Shown in pieces: positions 44,502 through 52,048 of a DNA stretch of 64,000 nucleotides. The stretch comes from G958295645 sp965242735. GTDB taxonomy: Bacteria; Gemmatimonadota; Gemmatimonadetes; Longimicrobiales; Gaopeijiaceae. The position numbers and the translations under genes were made by a program. The stretch lies in the NCBI GenBank assembly GCA_965242735.1, contig OZ251497.1:2728001-2792000 (forward strand), read 5' to 3'. The notes under the pieces were generated by a model, which was not told where the DNA came from, did no database searches, and saw only the letters and a list, made by a program, of their open reading frames with translations. The first letter of the stretch is position 1. Every line of letters begins with the position of its first letter.

Positions 44502-46898
44502 TCACGAGCGCCGTCTCGGTTTCGCCCGCAGGCGCGGGTCGCCAGGCCGCCAGCGGCGCAGGCGGTTGGCGTTGGCCACGACCGTGACGGAGCTGAGCGC
44601 CATGGCCGCGCCGGCGACGGCGGGAGAGAGCAGCAGGCCCGTCCAGGGGTAGAGCAGCCCGGCGGCGACAGGGATGGCCACGACGTTGTAGGCGAAGGCG
44701 CCGACCAGGTTCTGGGCGATGTTGCGGCTCGTGGCGCGCGACAGGGACAGCAGCGACTCGGCCCCGCGCAAGGAGCCGCCCAGCAGCACGACGTCGCCGG
44801 CTTCGCGAGCCACGTCGGTTCCCCCGCCCATCGCGACGCCGACGTCGGCTCTGGCGAGCGCCGGGCCGTCGTTGATGCCGTCGCCGATCATCGCCACGAC
44901 GCGCCCGCGCGCCCGCAGCTCCGCCACCAAGTCCGCCTTGTCCGCCGGCGAGGCCCGCGCCGACACGCGCGCGATGCCCACGGCTTGCGCCACGCGCTTG
45001 GCCGCGCCCTCCTCGTCGCCGGTGGCCATCCAGACCTCGATGCCGCTCTTGCGAAGGCGCTCGACGGTCGGACGAGCCTCGGTCCGCACGACGTCCTCCA
45101 TGCCCAGCGCCCCGGCGAGCGACCCGTCGACGGCCGCGAGCACGGGCGTCCTCCCCGCGTCCGCGATGCCGGCCAGCGCGTCGCGCAGTCCGTCCAGCTT
45201 CACGCCCGCCCCTTCCAGGAACGCGGCCGATCCCACCAGCACGCGACGGCCTTCGACCACCGCCGAAGCTCCCAGCCCGGGATGGGCGGCAAAGCGTTCG
45301 GCTTCGCGCAGGCGCACTCCATGCTCGGACGCGCGCTGCACGACCGCCTTGGCCATGGGGTGCTCCGACGCCGCTTCGACGCTCGCGGCCCAAGCCAGCA
45401 GGTCCGCCTCTCGGACTCCCGCCGCCGGATGCACGGTGGCCGCGGCGGGGCGGCCCTCGGTCAGCGTGCCCGTCTTGTCCAGCACGACGGCGTTCACGCG
45501 GCGAGCGCGCTGCAAGGCCGCGCCGTCGCGAATCAAGACGCCGCGCCGCGCCGCTTGGCCGATCGCGAGCATGACCGACAAGGGCGTCGCGAGCCCCATC
45601 GCGCACGGACAAGCGACGACCAGGACCGAGACCGCCGTGGCGACGGCGTAGTTCAGGCGAGGCTCCGGGCCCCAGGCGGCCCACGCGGCAAACGTGGCCA
45701 GGGCCCCCACGACGACCGCGGGCACGAACCAGGCCGCCACCGCGTCCACGGCGCGCTGGACGGGCGGCTTGGCGGCCTGAGCGCGCTGCACCATGTCCAC
45801 GATGCGAGCCAGGACGGTCTGGGCGCCCACGCGCACCACTTCCATGTCCAGGGCGCCCATGCCGTTGACGGACCCTCCCGTCACTTCGTCGCCCGCCGCC
45901 TTCGCCACCGGCAGACTCTCGCCCGTAAGCATGGACTCGTCCACTTCGCTGGCGCCGGATCGAACCACGCCGTCCAAGGGCACGCGGGCGCCCGGCCGCA
46001 CGCGCAGGAGGTCGCCCTGCCGGACCTCGGAGACGGGAACGGTCTCGGCGCGGCCGTCCTCCCGCAGCCTGTCGGCCGTCTCCGGCGCCAGCGCGAACAG
46101 CTCTCGCAGCGCGCGGGCGGTGCGGCCCTTGGCACGGGCCTCCAGGGCTTGGCCGAGGAGGACGAGGACGATCACGGCGGCGACGGCCTCGAAGAACGGC
46201 CGGCCCAACTGCCCCGGAAGGAACTGGGGCGCCAGGACGACGGTCATCGACTGCGCCCAAGCCGCGCCCGTGCCCAGAGCGACGAGCGTGTCCATGGTGC
46301 AGCGCCCGCGACGCCCCGCGGCCCAAGCCCGCGCGAAGAATCCCCTCCCGGCGTACAGCAGCACCGGAAGCACGAGCAGCGCCGACGCGCGCCATCCCCA
46401 CGCTTGCGCCGCCTCGCCCATGGCCGGCAGTCCTGGAATCATGTGCCAGTGACCGAGAACGAAGACCGGCAGGCCGAACGCCGCCCCGACCTTGAACCGC
46501 CGAAGCAGAGCGCCGACCTCGGCTTCCCGGGCCGCGTCTCCCTCCCGGGCCGCCGCCTCTTGGTCCTCCGCGCCGCCCAGCGCCGCCGCTTCGTACCCGG
46601 CGTCCGCCACTGCGCCGGCCATCGCTTCCACCGCCGGCGCGCCGGCCTCCGGCTGTGTGCTTCCGCCGGCGACCCGGACCCGCGCGGTCTCGTCGACCAA
46701 GTTGACTTCCGCGTGGATCACCGAAGGGACGCCCTTCAAGGCGCGCTCCACCGAGGTCACGCAGGACGCGCAATGCATCCCCGATATCCGAAGCACGACT
46801 TCCGTTTCCGGAGCCTCCGTTCCCGGGTCCTGCCTCGGGTCCGCCAGCGTTCCGGCGCTCGGGCGGGCGTCGCGGCCGACTGCGAGCCGGGCGTTCAT
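44502..46898 (-). CDS. copA: Copper-translocating P1B-type ATPase
   Basis: The 798-residue pump has an N-terminal heavy-metal-associated domain with GMHCASC, eight predicted membrane segments, the CPC metal channel motif (VVACPCAMG), the phosphorylation site DKTGTLTEG, the SEHPMA nucleotide-domain motif, and GDGINDGPALA. The last membrane segments contain MALSSVTVVANANR, typical of Cu(I) P1B-1 pumps. It exports Cu(I) from the cytoplasm. The gene starts seven nt after the stop of holA, so it is likely transcribed from that promoter. No copper regulator adjoins it. Confidence 0.93.
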   Translation of the reverse strand: MNARLAVGRDARPSAGTLADPRQDPGTEAPETEVVLRISGMHCASCVTSVERALKGVPSVIHAEVNLVDETARVRVAGGSTQPEAGAPAVEAMAGAVADAGYEAAALGGAEDQEAAAREGDAAREAEVGALLRRFKVGAAFGLPVFVLGHWHMIPGLPAMGEAAQAWGWRASALLVLPVLLYAGRGFFARAWAAGRRGRCTMDTLVALGTGAAWAQSMTVVLAPQFLPGQLGRPFFEAVAAVIVLVLLGQALEARAKGRTARALRELFALAPETADRLREDGRAETVPVSEVRQGDLLRVRPGARVPLDGVVRSGASEVDESMLTGESLPVAKAAGDEVTGGSVNGMGALDMEVVRVGAQTVLARIVDMVQRAQAAKPPVQRAVDAVAAWFVPAVVVGALATFAAWAAWGPEPRLNYAVATAVSVLVVACPCAMGLATPLSVMLAIGQAARRGVLIRDGAALQRARRVNAVVLDKTGTLTEGRPAAATVHPAAGVREADLLAWAASVEAASEHPMAKAVVQRASEHGVRLREAERFAAHPGLGASAVVEGRRVLVGSAAFLEGAGVKLDGLRDALAGIADAGRTPVLAAVDGSLAGALGMEDVVRTEARPTVERLRKSGIEVWMATGDEEGAAKRVAQAVGIARVSARASPADKADLVAELRARGRVVAMIGDGINDGPALARADVGVAMGGGTDVAREAGDVVLLGGSLRGAESLLSLSRATSRNIAQNLVGAFAYNVVAIPVAAGLLYPWTGLLLSPAVAGAAMALSSVTVVANANRLRRWRPGDPRLRAKPRRRS

Positions 46899-46905
46899 CC
46901 GGCGA

Positions 46906-47943
46906 TCAGCGCCGTCGGGCTCCGGGCGCGGCCGTCCGCCGTTCCTGGGCGCGCGCGGGCGCCCGGGCCGCCACCGTGTGCAACCACTCCTCCAGCAGTC
47001 CTTCGCCGGGCAGCGAACTCGCCTTCAGCAGTTGGTCGAGCCGCCTCAGTCCCCGGATCGCGGCGGCCAAGGTCGCCGGATTCCAGTGTCTGGCTTGGCT
47101 CGCCAGGCGGCGCTGGAGAAACTTCTGATACGGAGGCAGCGCGGCGCTCAGCGCGCCCGGGCCGCCTTCCACCGCCGCTCCGAGTCGCAGGAGGTGCACC
47201 GCCAAGCCGTTGACCAGCCCGATCGGCGTCTCTCCCTGCCGCGCCAGCGCCGGCACGGCCTTCAACGCTTCGGGGATGCGCCGGTGCCCAACCAAGTCGA
47301 ACCAAGCCCACCGGTCCTGTTGGGGGATTTCGAAACCTCCCTTGCGGACGGCGTCCATGTCGACCGGAGCGCCTTCGGCGACCAGCGCCGCCAGCTTCGT
47401 CGCCTCGGTGGTCAGGATCCCCAAGTTGGCTCCCAGCGACCTGACCAGCGCCCGGGCGGCCTCCAGCTCGACCACGGTCCCCAGTTCATCTCTCGCCCAG
47501 GTGACCAGCCATGCCGGCGCCTCGTTCTCGGGGACCGTCTTGAACTCCGCGGTCGTCGCGACGGCGGCCAAGTCCTTGTAGAAGCGGGCCTTCGAGCGCG
47601 CAGGGACGGTGGCCTGCACGATCAGGACGAGTCCGGGGGGAGGCCGCTTCGCCGTCTCCAGAATGACGGCGCGCCCCTTCGGACGGGCCGCCAGCGCCTC
47701 GGCGGAGGTGAGGAGCGCCACGCGCCGCTCGGCCATCATCGGCGGCGTGGCGACGATGGTGGCGAGCCGTTCCACCGACACCTCCGAACCGTCGAGCCGG
47801 TCCAGGTTGAAGTCGCGCGTGGCGGGATCGGTGAAGCGGTCCACGAGGCGCCGCGCCGCCTGCTCCTTGCGGAACTGGTCGTTGCCGTGGAGGAAGTAGA
47901 CGCCGCTCTGCGAAGCGTCGGCGATGGACTTGGGCAGAAGCAC
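46906..47943 (-). CDS. holA: DNA polymerase III delta subunit
   Basis: This protein of about 345 residues matches HolA: an early GVYFLHGNDQFRKEQAARRLVDRFTDP, NLDRLDGSEVSVERL and the central PPMMAERRVALLTSAEAL, then three-helix collar sequences near the C-terminus (LRLGAAV, YQKFLQRRLASQARHW). The delta subunit opens the sliding clamp within the clamp loader. No ATG is available; the GTG at 47943 gives a normal family N-terminus. The gene runs directly into copA. Confidence 0.85.
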   Translation of the reverse strand: MLLPKSIADASQSGVYFLHGNDQFRKEQAARRLVDRFTDPATRDFNLDRLDGSEVSVERLATIVATPPMMAERRVALLTSAEALAARPKGRAVILETAKRPPPGLVLIVQATVPARSKARFYKDLAAVATTAEFKTVPENEAPAWLVTWARDELGTVVELEAARALVRSLGANLGILTTEATKLAALVAEGAPVDMDAVRKGGFEIPQQDRWAWFDLVGHRRIPEALKAVPALARQGETPIGLVNGLAVHLLRLGAAVEGGPGALSAALPPYQKFLQRRLASQARHWNPATLAAAIRGLRRLDQLLKASSLPGEGLLEEWLHTVAARAPARAQERRTAAPGARRR

Positions 47944-48135
47944 GAGGCGGGAGCGGCGGAGGAAGACGAGGCGGAAAACGAGGAGCTTGGGGGAGCACGA
48001 AGCAGGCGTCAAGGGCGAGGGCCGCTCGCGCGGGTCTCGCGCGCTTGCTTGTCCGCCTTCGGCCAATGCGCGACAATTGGCGACCGCGCGTCTGTCGCGC
48101 CCGACCTTCCTACGCGAACAGAAAGAGGCAGATCG

Positions 48136-48756
48136 ATGATCCGAGCCGCATCCGTCCTCGCCTTGGCCGGCCTGTGGGCGGCCGCCGCTTCCGCGCCGAC
48201 TTCGCGCTTGTCGGCGCAGCAGCCGGCCCTCGGGCCCGCCGACGGCCACGACCTGCCGGGCGCCGACCTCGAACGCGTCTCGGTCGGAGACGAGGCGCCC
48301 CTCTTCGCGCTGGAATCGTTCGACGGAACCACGATCGAGCTGGCCGGCTTCAGGGGAGAGAAGAACGTCGTCCTGGTCTTCTACCGGGGACACTGGTGAC
48401 CCCATTGCGCCCGTCAGCTCGGCGAGCTGAGAGACCTGTTGCCGGCGGCGCTCCGCGACGAGACCGCGATCGTGACCGTCTCCGTTGACGACCGCGAGAG
48501 GCAGCAGAGAATGATCGACCGGATCGTGGCCGACGGCGGCAGCCGGCCCGACTTCGTGATGCTGTCGGACCCCGGCCACCGGGTCATCGACCGCTACGGG
48601 CTCTTCAACGCTGACGCTCCGCCGCGGCGCCCCGTCCCGCACCCCGCCACGTTCGTCCTGGACAAGGAGGGCGTGGTGCGCTGGAAGTTCGTCGAGACGG
48701 ACTACCGAGTGCGACCCTCCAACGAGGACATCCTGAAGGTCCTGGCCGAGATGTAG
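48136..48756 (+). CDS. Peroxiredoxin-like selenoprotein with in-frame TGA (predicted Sec88)
   Basis: From the ATG at 48136 (AAAGAGG site seven nt upstream) a secreted AhpC/TSA-type protein reads to codon 88, a TGA at 48397, and continues in the same frame to 48756, giving 206 residues if TGA is read through. The surrounding sequence FYRGHW-[TGA]-PHCARQL aligns with the CxxC active site of this family (usually RGxWCPxC), so TGA replaces the first catalytic Cys and Cys91 is the resolving residue. The downstream half is well preserved (DRYGLFN, VPHPATFVLDKEGVVRWKFVE). A stem-loop follows the TGA at the right distance for bacterial SECIS. The alternative is a point nonsense mutation. Confidence 0.82.
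48400..48436 (+). promoter_or_regulatory. SECIS-like stem-loop after the in-frame TGA
   Basis: Fourteen nt after the TGA, TCAGCTC (48414-48420) and GAGCTGA (48424-48430) pair into a 7-bp stem around a GGC loop, and GTC/GAC can extend it past a small bulge. Bacterial SECIS elements sit immediately 3' of the Sec codon with an apical loop about 16-37 nt downstream, commonly with G in the loop. The spacing and loop G fit. Confidence 0.6.
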
Positions 48757-48767
48757 GCCGGACGGGA

Positions 48768-48789
48768 CCGGAGCGAGGGCGTGCTCCGG
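48768..48789 (+). terminator. Hairpin after the peroxiredoxin gene
   Basis: CCGGAGC (48768-48774) and GCTCCGG (48783-48789) form a 7-bp GC-rich stem with an 8-nt loop, 11 nt after the peroxiredoxin stop. There is no following T-run, so if it terminates it does so weakly or with Rho. Confidence 0.4.
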
Positions 48790-48897
48790 CGTTGCTGGGC
48801 CTTGCGTTTCCGGTGGTCCCGCCCGTCTTGGGGCCGCCTGCGAGCGCTCAAAAACTGGTCCCATTCAGCCATGTAGGTGTCCCACCCCGTTGGTTAG

Positions 48898-48922
48898 CGT
48901 CTGCGCCATGACTTCGCAGACG
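48898..48922. promoter_or_regulatory. Inverted repeat in the leader of the small-peptide cassette
   Basis: CGTCTGCG (48898-48905) and CGCAGACG (48915-48922) are perfect inverted arms around nine nt. It lies about 190 bp before the first peptide start, just after a possible promoter region, and could be a regulator-binding site or an RNA hairpin in the leader. Confidence 0.5.
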
Positions 48923-49114
48923 ACCCGCCGGCCCCCGATTCGCGCCTGCCGACGCTGCCCCCGCGGGCAAGGCGTCGTCGTCTGCGTCGCTCACGACCCG
49001 TTGGGGGTCCAGGGCGGCTTGGCCCGGCGAGCGCTTCTGCCCGCCGGACTTCCGGGTCGCCTCCGCGGCGTTTCGCCGCGGGACGTTCGTTCGTTCCACT
49101 AAGGAGGTGGCACC

Positions 49115-49408
49115 ATGAGGAAGCATCGCATCGTTGCGCTCGCTTTCCTGCTGGCGACCGCAACCACAGGCGCGCTCGGCACCATGCCGGCGTTCGCGTC
49201 CGGGTTGCCGCCGGCCCATTTGCAGGACGCGCCCCACGAGGGGGGACCCTGCCGCGCTTGCATCGGGGCCGCGGTTGCGGTCGCGACGGTGGAGACCGTC
49301 GTCGACATTCCCGTCTGGCGGTGGTTCGTTTCCAGCAGGCCGAGCACGGCGAAGAAGCTTGTCGCCGCTTGCACGTCCGCCTGCAAAGCTGCGGCGGGGG
49401 TGGTCTGA
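49115..49408 (+). CDS. Secreted Cys-motif peptide 1 (97 aa)
   Basis: A near-perfect TAAGGAGGTGG site precedes the ATG. Residues 1-29 are a signal peptide (ending MPAFAS), followed by a short polar stretch with EGG (residues 42-44) directly before C46-R-A-C49. The rest is hydrophobic, then C86-T-S-A-C90 near the C-terminus. The CxxC...CxxxC layout is shared with the next two peptides. The stop overlaps the following ATG (TGATG). I do not recognise the family; precursor of an exported, disulfide- or otherwise modified peptide is a reasonable hypothesis. Confidence 0.75.
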   Translation: MRKHRIVALAFLLATATTGALGTMPAFASGLPPAHLQDAPHEGGPCRACIGAAVAVATVETVVDIPVWRWFVSSRPSTAKKLVAACTSACKAAAGVV

Positions 49409-49566
49409 TGGGGACTTTCTTGAAGGTATTGGGCTGCGCAGGATGCGTAGTCGCCGGGATCGGCATCGCTCTCGGTGGTCCCGGCGCCTGGCTAGCGGCT
49501 GCCGCGGCGCCTGGCTCGACCATGGCCGTCGCCGCGTGCGTGGGCGTGTGCGTCAGTCTCTTCTAG
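49408..49566 (+). CDS. Hydrophobic tetra-cysteine peptide 2 (52 aa)
   Basis: This 52-residue peptide begins MGTFLKVLGC and has C10-A-G-C13 and C44-V-G-V-C48, separated by 30 hydrophobic, Gly/Ala-rich residues with a central GGPGAW. There is no leader or separate signal peptide. Its ATG overlaps the stop of peptide 1, so translation is coupled. It looks paralogous to peptide 3. The form, short, hydrophobic and with paired Cys at both ends, suits a membrane-active or exported peptide; the actual role is unknown. Confidence 0.7.
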   Translation: MGTFLKVLGCAGCVVAGIGIALGGPGAWLAAAAAPGSTMAVAACVGVCVSLF

Positions 49567-49600
49567 GCTGATGCGAACTCAACTCGGAAAGGAACATGTC

Positions 49601-49750
49601 ATGTTCGGTAAAATCCTATGCATCGGGTGCACGGCGGCCATCTTGGCCTCCGGCGGCGCCACCATTCTCGGTCTGTTCATCCTGGCCGCGTCGCCCGTCG
49701 GAACCGCCATTCCCCTCTGCGTGGCGGGGTGCATCAAGGCGTTCTCGTAG
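49601..49750 (+). CDS. Hydrophobic tetra-cysteine peptide 3 (49 aa)
   Basis: The 49-residue peptide starts MFGKILCIGC with C7-I-G-C10 and ends with C40-V-A-G-C44-IKAFS; 29 residues, mostly hydrophobic with Ser/Gly/Thr, lie between. AAAGGA seven nt before the ATG at 49601 decides the start over an ATG five nt earlier in another frame. The Cys layout matches peptide 2 almost exactly, and the N-terminal pattern (Met, aromatic, Lys, Cys-x-Gly-Cys) is similar. Confidence 0.72.
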   Translation: MFGKILCIGCTAAILASGGATILGLFILAASPVGTAIPLCVAGCIKAFS

Positions 49751-49802
49751 AACGTCGCCTCACGTCTGCATTACAAGAACGTCATTCCAAAGGAGAATCA
49801 TC

Positions 49803-50054
49803 ATGAAAATCAAGCGCACAAGAACCATCTCTCATCTGTTGCTCGCCTTGATCGCGACCGCGTCCGCCTCGGGCGTGCTCTCGCCCGTGTCGGTCCAGGC
49901 TCAGGACTCGAACGGCACCATCGTGTGCAAGGTGATCGACGACGACACCAAGTCGAGCCTCACCTGCCTCATGTGCGAGACGTCTTTCTGGTACCGTCTG
50001 TTCAATCCGTGGCGTTGCGCCGGTTGCACGAAGCCGTACGCGCCGCTGGGGTAG
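49803..50054 (+). CDS. Secreted Cys-rich peptide 4 (83 aa)
   Basis: AAAGGAG precedes the ATG. A signal peptide (residues 1-34, ending VSVQAQ) is followed by a polar 49-residue mature part with five Cys: C42, C55-L-M-C58 and C72-A-G-C75, with aromatic residues (SFWYRLF, NPWR) between the two CxxC pairs. It differs from peptides 1-3 in being polar and in having two CxxC pairs. It could be a second precursor, an immunity protein or a redox partner; nothing fixes this. Confidence 0.7.
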   Translation: MKIKRTRTISHLLLALIATASASGVLSPVSVQAQDSNGTIVCKVIDDDTKSSLTCLMCETSFWYRLFNPWRCAGCTKPYAPLG

Positions 50055-50126
50055 GCTAGACTCTGAGCCTCGGCCCGGGAGGCGCGTCCGTGCCTCCCGG
50101 GCCGCATCGTCAGGAGCGAAAAGGAA

Positions 50127-50660
50127 ATGAAAAACAGAAACGAAGGAAGAAGAAGAAAGCTGGCCGCCGTGGCCGTTGGCGCAACGGTAGCGGCATGCCT
50201 CGTGGTCCCGGCGGCGTGGTCCGGCCGCTACGGTTCTCCTGCGGCGCCGGAGACGCCATGGCCGTTGCCGAGCCTGGTGGGCGAAACGACGGAGGGCGCG
50301 GAATGGAGCTCGGAAGCAGGACTGGGCGGGCCTGCGGCGCTGATGTACGCGACGCCGACCTGTCCGTTCTGCAAGGACGAACTGCAGAGCTGGAGCGCGT
50401 TGGTCGAGGAGGGCGCGCGCCCGAACCTTTGGATCATTGCGGACGCCGGCGCCGAGGGCGACCTGTCGTGGGTGCCTCCGGCCCTGCGCAGCCGAACGAT
50501 TGCGGACGTGGACGACAGCATCGCCAGGAGCCTGTCCGTGCGCTACGTGCCGGTCACGTATTGGACCGACGCGGCGGACACGGTCCGGGTCGTTCGCGTC
50601 GGACGATCGACGCGAACGCAACTGATGGACGCCATGGACGCCGTGGGGATGCCCCGATGA
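50127..50660 (+). CDS. Membrane-anchored thioredoxin-like protein (CPFC)
   Basis: This 177-residue protein has a basic N-terminus, one membrane or signal segment (residues 11-30) and a thioredoxin-like domain with active site C79-P-F-C82 in ALMYATPTCPFCKDEL, then VRYVPVTYW, which holds the cis-Pro element. It should handle disulfides outside the cytoplasm. Its position after four Cys-rich peptide genes and before transport genes (ATGA overlap with the next gene) suggests it oxidises, reduces or isomerises those peptides. Confidence 0.82.
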   Translation: MKNRNEGRRRKLAAVAVGATVAACLVVPAAWSGRYGSPAAPETPWPLPSLVGETTEGAEWSSEAGLGGPAALMYATPTCPFCKDELQSWSALVEEGARPNLWIIADAGAEGDLSWVPPALRSRTIADVDDSIARSLSVRYVPVTYWTDAADTVRVVRVGRSTRTQLMDAMDAVGMPR

Positions 50661-51313
50661 CGATCCGCGGCTTCGCGTCCGCGCCCCGGGACGAATCGCA
50701 AGACCGGCGCTTCTTCAGACTGCTGATCCCCAGTCTGCGCGACATTCGGCTGCGCGAGCCGCTGGCGCCGCCGATTGCGGCGATATGGATCGTCTCGGCG
50801 GCGGCCATGTTGTCGCTGCGGCCTTTCGCGGCTTCGCAGCTTCCCTTCGGCGAATCGGCCGCGGTCCTGGTCTTCTGGATCGTTGTCCTTGGCCCGGTCG
50901 GCGCGCTGTTCAAGGCAGGACTCTTGGCGGCGGCCACCTGGGCGGTCCTGGCGCTCGGCAGCGCCGAGGCGCGGTTTCGGGCTCTCCTTTCGGTCTTTCT
51001 CTACGGCGAAGCGCTGATGGCGTTGCGGGGCGTGGCCGGGGCTCTGTACCTTCACTGGACCATGGCCAGACAGTCGCCCGACGAAGCGCCCGGGACGACG
51101 CTCGGGCTCTCCGCGTTGGCTCCGGCGGACAACCCGGCGCTCGTCGCCGCACTGCAAAGCGTCTCCATCGCCCATGTGGCGTGGACGGCGTTCCTGGCGC
51201 TCGCGTTGCGCGAGACGCTGGCGATGCCGTTGCGCCGGTCCGCGGCGATGGCGGCGGGACTCTGGGCCGCGGTCGTGGGAGCGGCCGCGTTGCGGGTCTT
51301 CCTGGCGACCTGA
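50657..51313 (+). CDS. Multi-pass membrane protein of the peptide cassette
   Basis: This 218-residue protein has about 30 polar N-terminal residues then five or six membrane segments (starting IAAIWIVSAAAMLSLR and VLVFWIVVLGPVGALFKAGLLA), reminiscent of Yip1-like permeases. No catalytic motif is visible. It overlaps the thioredoxin-like gene by ATGA and stops 18 nt before the ABC ATPase gene. It may form the membrane part of the exporter or give immunity. Confidence 0.72.
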   Translation: MTIRGFASAPRDESQDRRFFRLLIPSLRDIRLREPLAPPIAAIWIVSAAAMLSLRPFAASQLPFGESAAVLVFWIVVLGPVGALFKAGLLAAATWAVLALGSAEARFRALLSVFLYGEALMALRGVAGALYLHWTMARQSPDEAPGTTLGLSALAPADNPALVAALQSVSIAHVAWTAFLALALRETLAMPLRRSAAMAAGLWAAVVGAAALRVFLAT

Positions 51314-51331
51314 CAGAGATTGGAGAGGCGC

Positions 51332-52048
51332 ATGCATTCCGTCGCGTTGCGAGAATTCGGCGTTCGCTATCCGGGGTTCACGCTCCTGCCTCTCGACTTG
51401 GAATTCTCGGCCGGGGAGCGCGTGGCCGTCGTCGGCGCGAACGGCGCGGGGAAGAGCACGACCCTGAAGGCGATGGCGGGTCAAATGGCCCGCTACGACG
51501 GCCGAATCGAGATCGACGGGCGCGAAGTTCGCGAGATGACTCCTGGCGTGCGCGCCTCGATCGGCTTCTTGCCCGAGACGCTCGCCGCGCTGGGCTGGAT
51601 GACCGTGGCCGGCCATCTGCGCTTCCTGTCCGGCTTCTTTCCCACGTGGGACGAGCAGTACGCCGCGGAACTCTTGGATCGGCTGGCGTTGCCGCGCAAG
51701 GCCAAGGTGGCGACGCTCTCCAAGGGCATGAAGGTGAAGCTCTCGCTCGTGGCCGCGGAAGCGCACCGCCCCCCGTTGCTGCTTCTCGACGAGCCCACCA
51801 GCGCGATCGATCCCTTGATGCGCGGGGAACTCTTGAACGTCATCGGCGAATGCGCACCGGCGGGCGGCGACCGTCTCGTCGTGTTTTCCAGCCACCTTCT
51901 CGAAGACATAGAAAAGATTGCCGATCGCGTGGTGTTTCTCAAGAACGGTCGCCTGATCGCCGACCGAAGCGTAGCCGAGATCGAAAACAGCGATCAGTCC
52001 CGCCCCCTTCACGCGCTCCTCTATGAGATACTGCAAGCCGGACAATAG
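51332..52048 (+). CDS. ABC transporter ATP-binding protein of the peptide cassette
   Basis: This 238-residue ABC ATPase has Walker A GANGAGKST, Q-loop region, the degenerate signature LSKGMKVKLS, Walker B LLLLDEPTSAID and switch SSHLLED. Sequences of this type (ABC-2 class with a GMK-type signature) export peptides or drugs, or give resistance to antimicrobial peptides. GGAGAGG precedes the ATG. The permease gene starts 26 nt before its stop, so the pair is translationally coupled. Confidence 0.88.
   Translation: MHSVALREFGVRYPGFTLLPLDLEFSAGERVAVVGANGAGKSTTLKAMAGQMARYDGRIEIDGREVREMTPGVRASIGFLPETLAALGWMTVAGHLRFLSGFFPTWDEQYAAELLDRLALPRKAKVATLSKGMKVKLSLVAAEAHRPPLLLLDEPTSAIDPLMRGELLNVIGECAPAGGDRLVVFSSHLLEDIEKIADRVVFLKNGRLIADRSVAEIENSDQSRPLHALLYEILQAGQ

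Larger units (their letters stand above)
48757..49114. other. Intergenic region upstream of the small-peptide cassette
   Basis: This 358-bp gap contains the hairpin after the peroxiredoxin gene, an AT-richer patch around 48848-48895 with TTGGTT that might be part of a promoter, a strong inverted repeat (separate entry), and a TAAGGAGGTGG ribosome binding site at 49100-49110 for the first peptide. A short ATG frame at 48908-49102 has Arg/Pro-rich coding without support and ends just before the binding site. Confidence 0.5.

Noticed and set aside
48136..48399. Peroxiredoxin gene as two fragments or a nonsense pseudogene
   Set aside because: No other damage is seen, the TGA is at the catalytic Cys position, the frame is kept after it and a SECIS-like stem-loop follows.
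48908..49102. Short ATG frame before the peptide cassette as a fifth peptide
   Set aside because: It is Arg/Pro/Leu-rich without a ribosome binding site or the shared Cys plan, and it starts inside the inverted repeat.
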